From Coccinella septempunctata (Eukaryota; Arthropoda; Insecta; Coleoptera; Coccinellidae): a stretch of DNA of 64,000 nt. The notes under the pieces were generated by a model that was given only the letters and a program-made list of their open reading frames with translations, had not been told where the DNA came from and did no database searches. Both the position numbers and the translations under genes were made by a program. The stretch is taken from assembly GCF_907165205.1 (NCBI RefSeq), contig NC_058190.1, positions 6,022,001 through 6,086,000 on the forward strand. The letters run 5' to 3'. Positions 1 through 10,916 of the stretch are shown here, piece after piece. How positions within the stretch are numbered: the first letter of the stretch is position 1; each line of letters begins with the position of its first letter.

Positions 1-352
1 CCATCTTTTGTTTGTATTTTTTAACTATATATGATAAATACTAAATATACGTTATTGTTGCAAGATTATTATTATTTTTGTTCTCCCAATCATCCCAATC
101 ACGATTTTTTCAGCAATTTGGCGCATGTGTGGAGTAAATTTCGTTTCAAAAACGCTGTTTGTTGTATGCTGTTCAAAGTTTTTCCTCATTCCATACGATC
201 CTCCAGTTGTTTTAAAAAATGCAGGTATAAGATTGGGCAATCCAGTACTTTCCAAAAATTTTGAGGTTGAGAATATTTGCGAGGTGAAATATTATTTATC
301 GAGAACATTAGTCTCTTATTTCTTGGATAATCGAAAAATTGGAACATAAATA
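1..352. other. AT-rich intergenic, no feature seen
   Basis: Three overlapping short open frames lie here on both strands with no recognisable motif. I see no repeat end before the TSD that starts at 353. Confidence 0.5.
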
Positions 353-694
353 CAAGGAGCCAGGCCCGGACTGGCCAGGTCCGCAGGTCCGCGATCGCGA
401 AGGGCCCCCACTAACGTAGATAAGGATAATTGATGAAGTAGCTTCAACAAGTGAGTTGCTCACAAAGAAGCTGTTACTTCAGGCCAAGGGGAGTAAAATG
501 TTGAAGCATCTTAGTTAAGCCCCTTCTATTCCAGTATAACAGCATTGTAAACTGTTAAACACACAGATTTGTTTTTAATTTCAGTATTATTTTTCTAATC
601 ACTGAAATCCGTTTTTCATTATTTTTATTACAAAAATTATTTTTACCTAATTCATTCACATTTGGTGTGACTGCAATACTACATTTTAGAACTA

Positions 695-2230
695 GAAACA
701 GATTACATATATGATTTTCACATAAAATGAGTGGTAAACCACGACACGTGTTTTATGATCACAATAAGATCTTCAGGTTGTTGAGGGTAAACTGAAAAAT
801 TCGGTACCGAACGAGGAGATTTATAGACAAATACAGGTTGTTTTTACGGTGAGGCTTTCACAAGCATTTTCAATGCGTTTTGTTAGTTTGTCCGCACTAT
901 CCACTTCACCGTCACTGTACACTGATGTTTGCAATTGACCCCAAAGGAAGAAATCACAGGGATTGAGATCTGGGAAAAGAAATGGATCCGCCACGTTCTA
1001 TCCACCTATTCGGGAACACTTCAGTCTTCACCTTACATTCTTGGTGGTGGAAAAAATGGCCCAATAACCATTCCACGCAGGAGTCCGATTCAGACATTCA
1101 AGGAAAACCTTTGTTGAAAATCTATTCTTCTGATAACGTGAGGGTTTTCTGTAGACCATACATGGGTATTGTAGAAATTGTTTACTCCATTTCTTGTGAA
1201 AGTGGCTTCGTCCGTAAACATAATGGATTTTGTTAGATATTTTCTTCGAGTATGATCTTCTGGTTGGAGTGCTTGAACTTTCTAGAAATTGTATATAGGG
1301 ATACAGTTGCTCTTGTCTTAGTGTCTTTCAAACTCTACTGTGGCTCACTCCGACGATCCTGGCTATGGATCTAGTACTTGCTGTCGGTTGTTCCTCAAGT
1401 ATGTCCAGAATCTGCTCCTCAATTTTTGCCATTGGCGATGTTACAGGCCTGCCAACATTTGCTCCCCGGGATTAGTGCAAACGTCCAGTATCCCTACATC
1501 TTTGCACCAAGTTTATGAACATCCGAGGAGTTGGGTGATTTCTTAACGGAAATCTTCTACTATACAAACTGCACGCCGCACTGGCACTCTGTTTGGATTC
1601 ACCATAAATTAAAATCATGTCAACAAGTTCATTGTTTAAGTAAACGTGAGGCATTTTTCAACTACTTTGCGATACTCCGAAAATTCACAAAAATCTTACG
1701 CTGACTCTGACGGTTTCCAGTATACCGACTTTTCGCCGGCACAAGCCTACGCAAGGTATGGTTTCGGTAGTGCGTCGGATGCATGCAGTGGATGCAGAAT
1801 GTGACTTCCAATATGCAATTACCAAGCTGATAAAAAAATCAAACAACTCGTTGAAATCTAGGGAAAGATAGTTTTCGATATCATTATGCATTGATAGAAG
1901 GCTTCCTTTGCTATATTATTTAATGACCGATCATCCGATTGATACCTATTTTGTAATTGATCTGAAAGTTCCGAAAATTAACATTACCCCCTCATCTAGT
2001 CCGATTTTCACCAACTCTGAAATGAAATTGCTCTGACTGAATGTTCTGGAAACTTTTACTGCCCCCTCTGTAGATTTTTAGAATAGAGTAAAACGCTTCT
2101 TCAAATATCTTCTCGTTCGATACCATATATTTCAGTTTACCTTTACCCACCTAAAGATGGTATTGTGATAACGGAACGAGTGTCGTGATTTGACAACCTT
2201 TTTTTGTGAAAATCATATAATCTGTTTCAA
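695..2230. repeat. Inverted repeat pair inside the hAT-like element
   Basis: The arms at about 695-800 and 2120-2230 are reverse complements at moderate identity. Each contains a core of the form CTGAAGA, variable stem, GAAAC(G), then a TGTCGTG block. The same arm recurs as a compact palindrome near 13.0-13.2 kb without an interior, so the two look like long and deleted versions of one family. Confidence 0.65.
826..1655 (-). pseudogene. Broken Tc1/mariner-superfamily transposase
   Basis: On the minus strand the N-terminus reads MPHVYLNNELVDMILIYGES from about 1654, followed by a helix-turn-helix-like stretch with RRFPLRNHPTPRMFINL and RDTGRL. The C-terminal part, about 990 to 826, reads FPDLNPCDFFLWGQL and then a helical tail ending at a stop. 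These are the first and last parts of the insect transposase group with the signature SPDL-x-P-x-D-F-F-L-W-G. The middle, with the first two catalytic Asp positions, is scrambled by stops and frameshifts, so it cannot make a working enzyme. It lies inside the hAT-like element and between that element's internal inverted arms, which may be its own terminal repeats. The assignment to the DDE/D superfamily is firm; the exact family is not. Confidence 0.7.
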
Positions 2231-2564
2231 GTTCAATTATGGATGTATCGGCCACATCAATTCAATACTCCAATTTCATTTTTAACACCTTTGTAGTTAT
2301 TCACAGTTCTACAGAATGTGTTTTCTAGTGGTATCTCAAAAATACCTTGAATTTCTAATTTTAATAAAAAATAAAGCCAATAAAAGTCGAAAATCATAAT
2401 ATTCGCATAAATACCTAGCGTAAAAATGCATTTTTCATTGTTTTCAATCACCTAATTCGTTTTCAAAAATTTTCCGGGTAGAGCCCCGGATCCCCCGATA
2501 TAGGGCCCCTTAGAAGGTCTCAGCTGAGGGCCCCAAGTGGTCCCAGTCCGGGCCTGCAAGGAGC

Positions 2565-3102
2565 GGCTATTATTACTATTGCAGTATTATACGAATACAT
2601 TTATTGCAGCACACACATCTGAGACTTCTATGTCTAGCGTCACACTGTGGCAGTGGCGTTAGCTATATGATGCTGGCACAACCAAATGCGAATTTTGAAA
2701 TCAAAATTTCAGGGTCGTTTGTCCATTGTGAGTCCATATTTGCCCAGACATATTATTCTGATTCTCCATAGGTACCGAAGTACCCCTCAGAATCTCTGTG
2801 GCTTGTACGAGTTCGGAGAATCAGTTGTGTTTAACCACCAAGCTACGGACGCTGTATAGGAAAAACAATTTTGAATGGTATTTTAACGTTCTCAGGATTA
2901 ATCATATTGTCTTCTTTCACGTAATATCCTATTTATTATTACACTACTAATACACTTATTCATGTAAAAGCACTTTAATTTATTTGCAACACTCGCTAAA
3001 TTACTTTCACTACTTTGCACTCTGTATAACCGTTTGAAGTTTACGGTTCACTCCGCTGATATCTATTTATAAAACTAACTGCCCTGGTTCCACCGTGCGT
3101 AT
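2565..3102. other. AT-rich spacer, nothing recognised
   Basis: Between the hAT-like TSD and the LINE tail I see no coding motif and no clear repeat boundary. Confidence 0.4.
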
Positions 3103-4400
3103 CTTTTATTCATTTATTGATTTATTTATTTATTTATATAATATAATTTACAAAAGCCGAGGAATAACCTATGCGGCTCAAGACAAATAGAACGAAAGAA
3201 GAGACCCAGAATAGCAAAATGCAGAAAAAAGCTGAAAATTCCTAAATATATAGAAAGAAACAAAAAAAAATAATAAGATATAAAGAAGGATTAAATCAAT
3301 TTTGTATATTTCTACAACAGCTATCAAACATCACCTTGAATTGGTTGACATTAGGCGCACACACAGCCTTACACGATAGTTTGTTCCAAACATATATGGA
3401 AAACTCTGTTCGACAAAAAGTGTTCACGTGAAACCGATCGGAACGCTTCTCTGGACAGCTTATAGTGGAGTCCTCTCAGACTTGAATTCGTGTTCAGATG
3501 AAATGAATGAGATAAGTCCACTCCGGAATACCCGCATGTTGAATCTTAAACGTCGTTATAAGATCACCTCCCAATCTTCTTTGCTCAGGGGGAGTCAATT
3601 CAAGGATGCGCAGCCTATCTCCATAATCAATTCTACTGTTGGGCATTCGGGTAACCCTCCTCTGTATTTTCTTTCAAGAATAGATCTTATGTAAGATTTG
3701 AGCAGATGGAAAAACGTTGAAACAGAGTAGCTACCAAAACTCTGTCAAAGATAAAGCATCTCTGTGAAGCCTTGCCGCAAACAGATTCCATATGTTCAGA
3801 TCAGCCGAGTCTTTCAGTCATCACCACGCCCAAGTCAGTGTGTGATGCGTAGGGTGTGATTGGTGTGCCATTAGATAGCATATGGCAGGCGGGGATTATT
3901 AACTCCAAGATGAAGAACGGCACGCTTTTCAGGGTTTAAAGGAATAAGGAATGAGCAATCATGACTCCAGTGGTGGAACAACGTGAACTAGAGTATCTGC
4001 TACCGACTCTTACTGAGAAACGACGTTCGGTAACAAAAGATCGAATCCACTCCAGAATATGCCCTCTGATGCCAAGATGCTCTAATTTGGCAAACACCCT
4101 TCGGAATGGGACCTGATCAAATGCACGAGCAAAATCCAGGTAAATGATGTCTAATGGAATCTAGAGCAGTCGTCCAATCATCCAGGCAAAAAAAAAGGTT
4201 TTTGTGATTACTGATCTACCAGGAACAAAACTGTGCTGGTTAGGTGGGATTATAGAATTGGCTAGAGCAAACTTCATTATTTCATCCAGATCTGGAATAA
4301 AGCATGGACATAACTTCCAGATTCTTAAGATGTTGTTCCACCAGTTCAGAGTTGTAAGAAATATAAGTGAACCCAGTGATGGATATACTTGTCCGGCATC
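3103..4400 (-). pseudogene. CR1-like LINE, 3' part with reverse transcriptase remnant
   Basis: Read on the minus strand from about 4400 down, the translation shows ANSIIPPNQHSFVPGRS, then a frameshift. Next comes IIYLDFARAFDQVPFRRV with KLEHLGIRGHILEWIRSF, the RT palm block around the first catalytic Asp (consensus xYLDFAKAFD). Later frames give LRILELTPPEQRRLGGDL, a thumb and C-terminal block typical of CR1/L2-type LINEs, and then VWNKL near the end. The YxDD block is missing through deletion or decay. The 3' end is an ATAAA-type tail, seen as TTTA repeats at about 3103-3150, which fixes the orientation. It is 5'-truncated, as expected for target-primed retrotransposition, with stops and at least two frame changes. 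The RT identity is secure; the clade is inferred from motif layout. Confidence 0.8.
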
Positions 4401-4439
4401 TCGGGAAGGGGACCCTTATTTTAAATATTTATTCATTTT

Positions 4440-4770
4440 ATATCGAGACTCCCCTGTTCTTTCTTCCACACGTTTCCAACTATGTCTTCAACGTTTCCTA
4501 TATCTTGTCTTCCACGTTTCCAATCTTATCTCCACATTTACAATCTTGCCTTCCACGTTTCAAATTTTGTCGTTCAGCTCAGAGAACTGTTCCTCAACTC
4601 ATTTTCCATATGGATGTCAATTTATCTCCCAAATTATCCTATATTGCTTAGTGTTTTCCTCAATTTTATTGATGCATTCCTCCATTCTATTTTTCATTTC
4701 CTTAATATTCACCTCCATTTTCAAGCACATGTTTCAAGGGCTTGCTTGTTGTGAAGTTGTTTTTTTCCGG
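4440..4770 (-). pseudogene. Possible gag-like coiled-coil fragment
   Basis: On the minus strand there is a run of imperfect ~21-bp repeats encoding heptad-like units around NVE-x-KI, preceded by MEVNIKEMKNRMEECINKIE. Such coiled-coil repeats occur in some LTR-retrotransposon Gag proteins, but no zinc knuckle, protease or LTR is visible, so the assignment is weak. It abuts the 5' end of the LINE fragment. Stops interrupt the frame. Confidence 0.3.
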
Positions 4771-4784
4771 TGAATTTTGAGTTT

Positions 4785-4940
4785 CACCCCTACTGTTAGT
4801 ACAATACCCTGCTGGTGTGGATACCCAGGGGGTGCAGAACGCACTTCGGAGAGGTTGCTTTTTCTTAACTTGCCAGTGTCCACCCCTACTGTGTACGATA
4901 CCCCGCTGGTGTGGATACCCGAGGGGTGCAGAAAGCACCT
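4785..4940. repeat. Two-copy tandem repeat, ~92-95 bp
   Basis: The blocks CCCCTACTGT...GGTGTGGATACCC...GGGGTGCAGAA occur at about 4790-4842 and 4884-4934 in direct orientation with a few differences. A long minus-strand open frame across them (4734-5093) is a by-product of the duplication. Confidence 0.6.
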
Positions 4941-5021
4941 AGGGATGAACCATCGTAGGTCTGTGCCGTCTTGCTCTAACCCTAACCTTGCCGAGTTCCG
5001 ACACCATTGTCCGTTAAGGCT

Positions 5022-5168
5022 GTGGTCCGTATATACAATTTGGTTACTTCTGGTTAGTAAGTGGGCGGTCCGTATATGTCGAATTCCTGACAATTCGGTT
5101 CAATATCAGTCACCAGAGTAACCGCTCTGGTAACTTTCGGTTACCAAATGTGTATATACGGACCATAC
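5022..5168. mobile_element. Short foldback element with GGTCCGTATATAC ends
   Basis: The left end TGGTCCGTATATACAATTTG and the right end (CAAATGTGTATATACGGACCA) form an imperfect terminal inverted repeat around ~147 bp. A small internal hairpin is formed by CCAGAG and CTCTGG. A 38-bp piece identical to the right end, in reverse orientation, recurs at 7094-7131, so this is a dispersed repeat. Confidence 0.6.
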
Positions 5169-6217
5169 GCTAAGTGTGAGTCTTAGGTTCTGGCTGGCGA
5201 ACGAGTCCGTAAACCCCTTATCGCGTTTGAAATCGGATACTCCTTTATCATTCCGTCCGCTTCAAGCCGTGAATTCACCACTTTATATTGTTATTGTATA
5301 TCATTCCGAGGAAAACCTTTTCAAGTGTGTAAAGTAGACTGTTAATGTCTGTTAAGCCATTGTATTGCGCTGTTCACTTGACGGATTTTGTAAAAGTGCC
5401 TTTTGTGTTTCCTTTCACGAGTAGACGAATAAAATTTGTGAACTTTGATTTTAACTTTCACTGGTTGTCGCTAACACCTCAGACACCGCGGAACCTTTGT
5501 CTTCGACTCGAAGCTACCAGGGTATAGGTTTGCTATTTGCCCTTTAAAGAATAGCTGGCGCTCGAGTATCCGAGGAAAAAGACGTTATACAACGAGAAAT
5601 ATGGAAAAAGATGTTTTTTCTACAAGCGTTGTCGTTCAACCCTTTCACCGCACGCATTTCAAGTCGCAAAGAGTCACTTTCCAAAACGGTACGGAAAAAC
5701 CCCTGCTATTTCTTCCCTGCATGTTAAGAGTAAATTAAATGTCACAAGAATTAATCAGTAGTAACCACAGAAGATTCAAAAATTTATTGTCCAAATATGT
5801 GATGGAGAACTATAGCTGATTTATGTTTGAAGTTTTATTTTTCTTGTTGAATTGTAGTAACTAGTATTTTTACTAATAAAAGGTATTATTATTATTATTA
5901 AATCATATTTTATCTGTTTCGTAAAATGGATATATTTATAAACATATTTCAAGCGCTTGTAGAAAAAATATTGTTCCTCCCTCTTGCGTAAAGTTTCTTG
6001 CGAGTACCACTTTCCACACTTGTAAGGAAAATAACTATAATCGGTGCATCTGATGAATATGAAATATGAGAATTACATAAAAGTCAGAGAGCGTGGTCCT
6101 TTCTAAACAAGTATACATCTCATCAGCAAACATACCTGTGATGTTATGATTAAAAAATGAAATATTGAGAAAAACTTCAAGACGATGCTATGGAAAAGGG
6201 AAGAATGGGAAAAGGCG
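5169..6217. other. Unassigned stretch
   Basis: About 5.2-5.6 kb is GC-richer than its surroundings and has an AATAAA-like signal near 5429, but no protein motif or paired LTR was found. The rest is AT-rich with a short ATT run near 5885. Confidence 0.35.
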
Positions 6218-6219
6218 TA

Positions 6220-6699
6220 TACAGGGTAATTCATAACTATTGGAACATGGGCTAAGAGCAGATTGTTTGGACCAAAATATGGCGATAGGACCAAATAAAC
6301 CTCAATAAAATATTGCTGTGGAAAAAGATAGAGGGCGTTAAAGTTGAATTTTTTCGCTAATTATTTCACTGTATATTTTTTCATCCGATTTCAAGAAAAA
6401 CACAATTGAACAGTTCAGAGCATCGGAAGGGGATTTGAAGTAACGATTTATTCATTTTATTTATTTATTTCGACTATAAAGCATAATCAAAAACATTGTA
6501 ACATAAAAAGAATAAACTTAAATTAAACTTCTATGCCTAAAAAAATATTATTCTGTCCCCTTATAAAAAATTCAACTTTAACGCCCTCTATCTTTTTCCA
6601 CAGCAATATTTTATTGAGGTATATTTGGTCCTATCGCCATATTTTGGTCCAAACAATCTGACCTTAGCCTATGTCCCAATAGTTATGAATCACCCTGTA
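6220..6699. mobile_element. Foldback/MITE, 'TACAGGGTGATTCATAAC' family, copy 1
   Basis: The ends read TACAGGGTAATTCATAAC and its complement TTATGAATCACCCTGTA and are flanked by TA on both sides. The arms are ~130 bp: the TTTGGTCC...CGCCATATTTTGG and CGCCCTCTATCTTTTTCC blocks appear inverted on both sides. The centre holds a retroelement-like tail (TTTATTTATTTATTTCGA) and a short unique block. TA flanks and terminal CAGGGTG suggest mobilisation by a Tc1/mariner-type enzyme; no transposase lies inside. Confidence 0.75.
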
Positions 6700-6872
6700 T
6701 ACTACCAAAATTTCAAAGTTTGTTTAACTCGACTGCAACTGAACCTTTCGGTGTAATCTAAATATAAAACATTCGGCGTCCATACACAAAATTATATTAG
6801 ATATTTCCATCCCTTTGAGAAACAATCCTGTATCATTGGAGGTTCAATACTCAAAGATCCTACAAGTATTTC

Positions 6873-6942
6873 TTTAGGAGGCAAAGATTATAGAGTTATA
6901 GGTTATTAGGTTAACCTAACTCTATAATCTATGTTTAGGAGG
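6873..6942. mobile_element. 52-bp micro-element with P-like ends and 9-bp direct repeat
   Basis: The element 6882-6933 is little more than two inverted ends (CAAAGATTATAGAGTT and its imperfect complement) around a short palindromic middle. TTTAGGAGG is repeated exactly on both sides (6873-6881, 6934-6942). The end matches the outer ends of the large THAP palindrome at 16.6-19.0 kb. Confidence 0.6.
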
Positions 6943-7093
6943 CTGTGATCCTGGTAACCAGCGTGCATGTACCTAGATACCATCAGCTGTGTACCCAGCG
7001 AATATTTTGGTTCCAATACTAATAGTTAGATGTCGGTTCACTTCAACATATCATCTCGTATGAATTTTTGTCAGGATTAAGCTGCATTCATAA

Positions 7094-7169
7094 AGCGTAT
7101 GGTCCGTATATACACATTTGGTAACCGAAAGCATTGTATAAAGACCAGAAAGTGGTCTTTATACAATGC
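7094..7169. repeat. Foldback fragment plus perfect 16-bp stem hairpin
   Basis: 7094-7131 duplicates the end of the 5022-5168 element. 7131-7169 is a perfect hairpin: GCATTGTATAAAGACC, a 7-base loop, then its exact complement. Confidence 0.65.
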
Positions 7170-7466
7170 CGGCACTATACCGGCTACTGTCATCGGATAA
7201 AAGAGGCGTCAATTAATTGGTCCAACACGAGACCGAAACCATGGCCAGCATCGACTCTTACTAGGCGAAATGGTATTTCTGTTATTCACTTTGAGTGATA
7301 TTGTTTCGCCAGTTCAAACATTCATACAGGATGATTCCTTGAGAAATGGCAAATTCGCATACAGTATGGGTTGATAGAGGATACCAACCTATATTTTATG
7401 GGTCCATCATTCTTTATTACTAGGATACGGGGGGTGATTTAGTGATTTTCCAATTTTTTTCAGTTA

Positions 7467-8918
7467 TAGTTGGGGCGCCGAAGAAGGAAATTCGGGATTT
7501 ACTCGAGCGTGTCAGATTAATATAACGGAACATACCATGGACCCTGTAGAGTACCTCTACCAAAAATTAGACCTGTATATAGGGGGAACTGTCTATGTTA
7601 GCCTGTCAGAATAGTAAAAAAAAACGATCACTGTACATACTCGAGCGTGTCAGATTAAGATATATGTGGTTAATTACATGTTAAAAAGTATATATTCTCT
7701 TAATCTGACAACTTAAGCGTGTCGAAAATGTGTGGGGGGCGCCAATGTTGCAAAAAAAAACGTCAACTGTACATTCCCGAGCGCGGTGGCGTTTTTTCTT
7801 ATTTTGAAGCTAATAATTCAAGAATAACGAAAAAAATATAATCTGACAGTTTTAGCAAGTCAAAACAATATAAATTGGCCATAATAAGGTCACAAAAATC
7901 AGTTTTTTTGAATTATCTCCTTCCCCGGGCTTCAAATCTTCTTCGCTTTCATTATAAAAGTTGTAGAGCATAACATTTTCTACAAATTTTGTCTCAAGCA
8001 ATTTTTTTTACGTTCAAACGTTTTTGAGATATATGGCGATTAATGCGAGGTGTTTAGCGATACATGCTGAAGCGAAAATTCACTCGTTGGAAAATAATAC
8101 ATTCTAAGGCTCACTCACAGACAACATTAAAATTTTCGCGACTAATTTCGAAATTGTCATCATAGAAATACCTTGTCATTTTGACAATTGTAGATTAGAC
8201 TGGGATTCCACATTGACCTTGCCCTATCGCCCTATAACTCGTGTACGGTTAAGAGTATGTAAAATTGCTTCAGACAAAAGTTGTGTAGAATGACATTATC
8301 TACAACTTTCATGATGAATACAAAAACGATTAGAGGTAAAGGGAATGAAATTGTCGAAAAAAAGAGATTTTTATCTGTTATCAAACTGTCAGTTTGAGAA
8401 AACCCTTTCTGATTTGTGTCAAATTAATGGTCAACTCGTCTACAAAACCGAGATTAACCATCTGTATGAAAATCTGACACGCTGGAGTATGTACAAGTAA
8501 CGATATTTTTTTACATTTTCAAAGGACCGCTGTGACCTGGCGTCACGTCCAAATTGTCAATCCCTTGAAAAGTAGCTTCCTTTGGGTCCAATTGACATAT
8601 CCTCCAAAAATCTGACACGCTAGAATTTTTTTTTTACCATTTTCAACTCTTCCGTACGGCCAGTCCCACCGCGTAAACTGTCAGATGAGCATGAATTCAT
8701 TATCAGAGACACGTAGAGCATAGACAGTATCTTAATCTGACACGGTCGAGTATGTACACTTGTCGATTTTTTTACATCTTTGAGACCCTGCAGACGCTTT
8801 CCCCACCGCTGAATGTGCATACATCATAGAACCTTTTTTTCTTTCTACCATCTAATCTCCACTAGATCTCCACGATGCTCGAGTAAATCCCGATATAGCA
8901 TCGTCGGCTCCCCAACTA
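7467..8918. mobile_element. GTTGGGG-end element, full copy, TA-flanked
   Basis: The element proper is 7469-8916. It starts GTTGGGGCGCCGA and ends with the imperfect complement TCGGCTCCCCAAC, with TA on each side. Inverted homology continues inward through CGGGATTTACTCGAG. The motif CTCGAGCGTGTCAGATTAA and its complement recur at 7502, 7640, 8472, 8611, 8731 and 8878. No open frame has a recognisable domain, so it is non-autonomous. Related copies lie at 14.7-19.1 kb (inverted and interrupted) and 44.09-45.76 kb. Confidence 0.75.
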
Positions 8919-9181
8919 TTAATCGTAACTTATGAACCACGATTCCCATTTTTATAATATTTCTATTTGGCTTATACATACATCGTCTTCATTTGGAAAA
9001 AAAAACTTATTGGTAGGATTTCAGTCGAAACAACCCTGTATATTTTAAAATCTTATTTACAAATTTGGACAGACCGGAAGCAAATAAGTAAAACTGAATG
9101 TATTTGACTTTAACGCATACAAGTTTTTCAATTATTTACTTGAGTAGACTCTAAATGTTTCGTTAATGATGTGGCAGATAT

Positions 9182-9347
9182 CTAATTGAAAAAGAAATAA
9201 ATTGCCCTCTCAAAATAGTCCTTTTCTAGATTAATTCTGCTTATTTTCTCAATTACCTAATTACCTAATTGAAAAAGAAATAAATTGCCCCCTCAAAATA
9301 GTACTTTTCTGGATTAATTCTTCTTATCTTCTCAATCACTGGATCCC
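9182..9347. repeat. Two-copy tandem duplication, 83-bp period
   Basis: The block CTAATTGAAAAAGAAATAAA through TTAATTCT...CTTCTCAAT occurs at 9182 and again at 9265 with a handful of substitutions. Confidence 0.7.
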
Positions 9348-9629
9348 AATTTCATTGAAATAGGAGAGAACATCCCTAATAGCACACAATGGGACGTACA
9401 ATTCATGTCCATTTAACGTCGGAACGTCCATGGACTTGATTTGTATGTCCTTTGGACGTCCGTTTCCGGGCAGTTTTAGGACGTCCAAGATGGATATCCA
9501 TTGTTAGTCCAATTTATGTACAATGTCCGTATCGGATATCCATTGGATGACCGTGATGGACATAATACGGACTATATGACATATGTCCGTATCATATAGT
9601 TCCAAAATAGTCCCTGACCGACCTTATAC

Positions 9630-10490
9630 AGGCAATGTCAAAAATATGTCCTTACTGGATATCCATTAGGTGTCCGTGATGAACATAGTACGGACCATAT
9701 AACTTATACATATATATTACATGGTCCGTATAACGTCCATCACGTACACCTAGTGGATATCCGTTAGGGACATCTTTTGAATGTCCTCACCGGATATTCA
9801 CTAGGAGTCCGTAATGGACGTAATATGGACCAAATAACATATATATATTACATGGTCCGTATAAGGTCCATGACGGACACCTATTGGATATCCGGTAGGG
9901 ACATCTTTTGAATGTCCATACTGGATATTCACTAGGAGTCCGTAATGGACGTAATATGGACCAAATAACATATATATATATATTACATGGTCCGTATAAC
10001 GTCCATGACGGACACCTATTGGATATCCGGTAGGGACATCTTTTGAATGTCCATACTGGATATTCACTAGGAGTCCGTAATGGACGTAATATGGACCAAA
10101 TAACATATATATATATATATTACATGGTCCGTATAACGTCCATGACGGACACCTATTGGATATCCGGTAGGGACATCTTTTGAATGTCCATACTGGATAT
10201 TCACTAGGAGTCCGTAAGGGACGTTATATGGACCAAATAACATGTATAAGTTACATGGTCCACATAACGTCCATCACGGACACCTAGTGGATATCCGGTA
10301 GGGACATCTTTTGAATGTCCATACCGGATATTCACTAGGAGTCCGTAATGGACGTAATATGGACCAAATTACATATAACATTACATGGTCTGTATAACGT
10401 CCATCACGGATACCTAGTGGATATCCGGTAGGGACATCTTTTGAATGTCCATACCGGATATTCACTAGGATTCCGTAATATAGACCAAAT
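9630..10490. repeat. Tandem array, ~131-137 bp period, about six units
   Basis: The marker GG(T)TAGGGACATCTTTTGAA recurs at about 9763, 9894, 10029, 10166, 10297 and 10427, giving spacings of 131, 135, 137, 131 and 130. Most of the length variation is an internal TA run (up to ~9 TA near 10105). Each unit contains ATGGTCCGTATAACGTCCAT and its near complement, so each monomer can fold. Long minus-strand open frames (YGHSKDVPTGYP repeats) are artefacts of the array. Confidence 0.85.
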
Positions 10491-10774
10491 ACTACATACA
10501 TGTATATCAATGAACACCAAAATTTAATATTATTTTTCACTAAACTCCATTTTTCCGCTTTGTAGTATATGAATATCTTATGAATATTATATTATGTATA
10601 ACGTTATGATGAACGAAGACTAAATACTTGAGTAATTACTATTATAAAATAATCTATGTTTGAGTTTTAAGACTTTAGTTTTTATTATATGGTATTTCTG
10701 TATTAATCGACTACTATTCCATAAATCAGTTAACAATATAATGAATATGTTCCTACAAGTAGGTATATCGTATA

Positions 10775-10858
10775 GTCTCGGTAGCTAGGACGGTTGCAGC
10801 GAAGACTCAGTAATGCGATGTCCCCCACGTACTCGCGAGTTCGAATCCGGGCCAAGTG
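10775..10858 (+). repeat. tRNA-related SINE head or pseudo-tRNA
   Basis: A box-A-like block TAGCTAGGACGG (10782) and a box-B match AGTTCGAATCC (10838) stand ~56 bases apart, as in tRNA genes. The stems do not pair well and no 3' partner was seen, so it is more likely a SINE head than a working tRNA gene. Confidence 0.5.
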
Positions 10859-10916
10859 TAAAAACTTTCTAGTAAGTATGGATGGAAATGAGAACAACAC
10901 AGAAAATATCATCTGC

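Larger units (their letters stand above)
353..2564. mobile_element. hAT-like DNA transposon with exact TIRs and 8-bp TSD
   Basis: The element proper is 361-2556. Both ends carry the perfect 14-bp inverted repeat CAGGCCCGGACTGG (361-374 and 2543-2556). The host octamer CAAGGAGC is duplicated directly on each side (353-360 and 2557-2564). A CAG start with an 8-bp TSD fits the hAT superfamily. No hAT transposase (RNase-H/BED type) is visible inside. The interior holds a second inverted repeat (about 695-800 and 2120-2230) around a broken Tc1/mariner-type transposase on the minus strand. The element is therefore either a non-autonomous carrier or has another element nested inside it. Exact TSD and TIRs imply a fairly recent insertion, although the cargo is old. 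Confidence 0.85.

Noticed and set aside
4734..5093. 119-codon minus-strand frame and its 114-codon plus-strand partner
   Set aside because: They mirror each other across a tandem duplication and show no domain.
5180..5540. Solo LTR
   Set aside because: AATAAA-like signal and GC-richer context, but no TG...CA ends, TSD or second LTR.
9630..10490. CRISPR-like array
   Set aside because: Units are ~135 bp, contiguous, without unique spacers; it is a satellite-type tandem repeat in a eukaryote.
9801..10540. Minus-strand frames with repeated YGHSKDVPTGYP
   Set aside because: Produced by the ~135-bp tandem array; not a repeat protein.
10775..10858. Functional tRNA gene
   Set aside because: Box A and box B are present but the acceptor and T stems do not pair.
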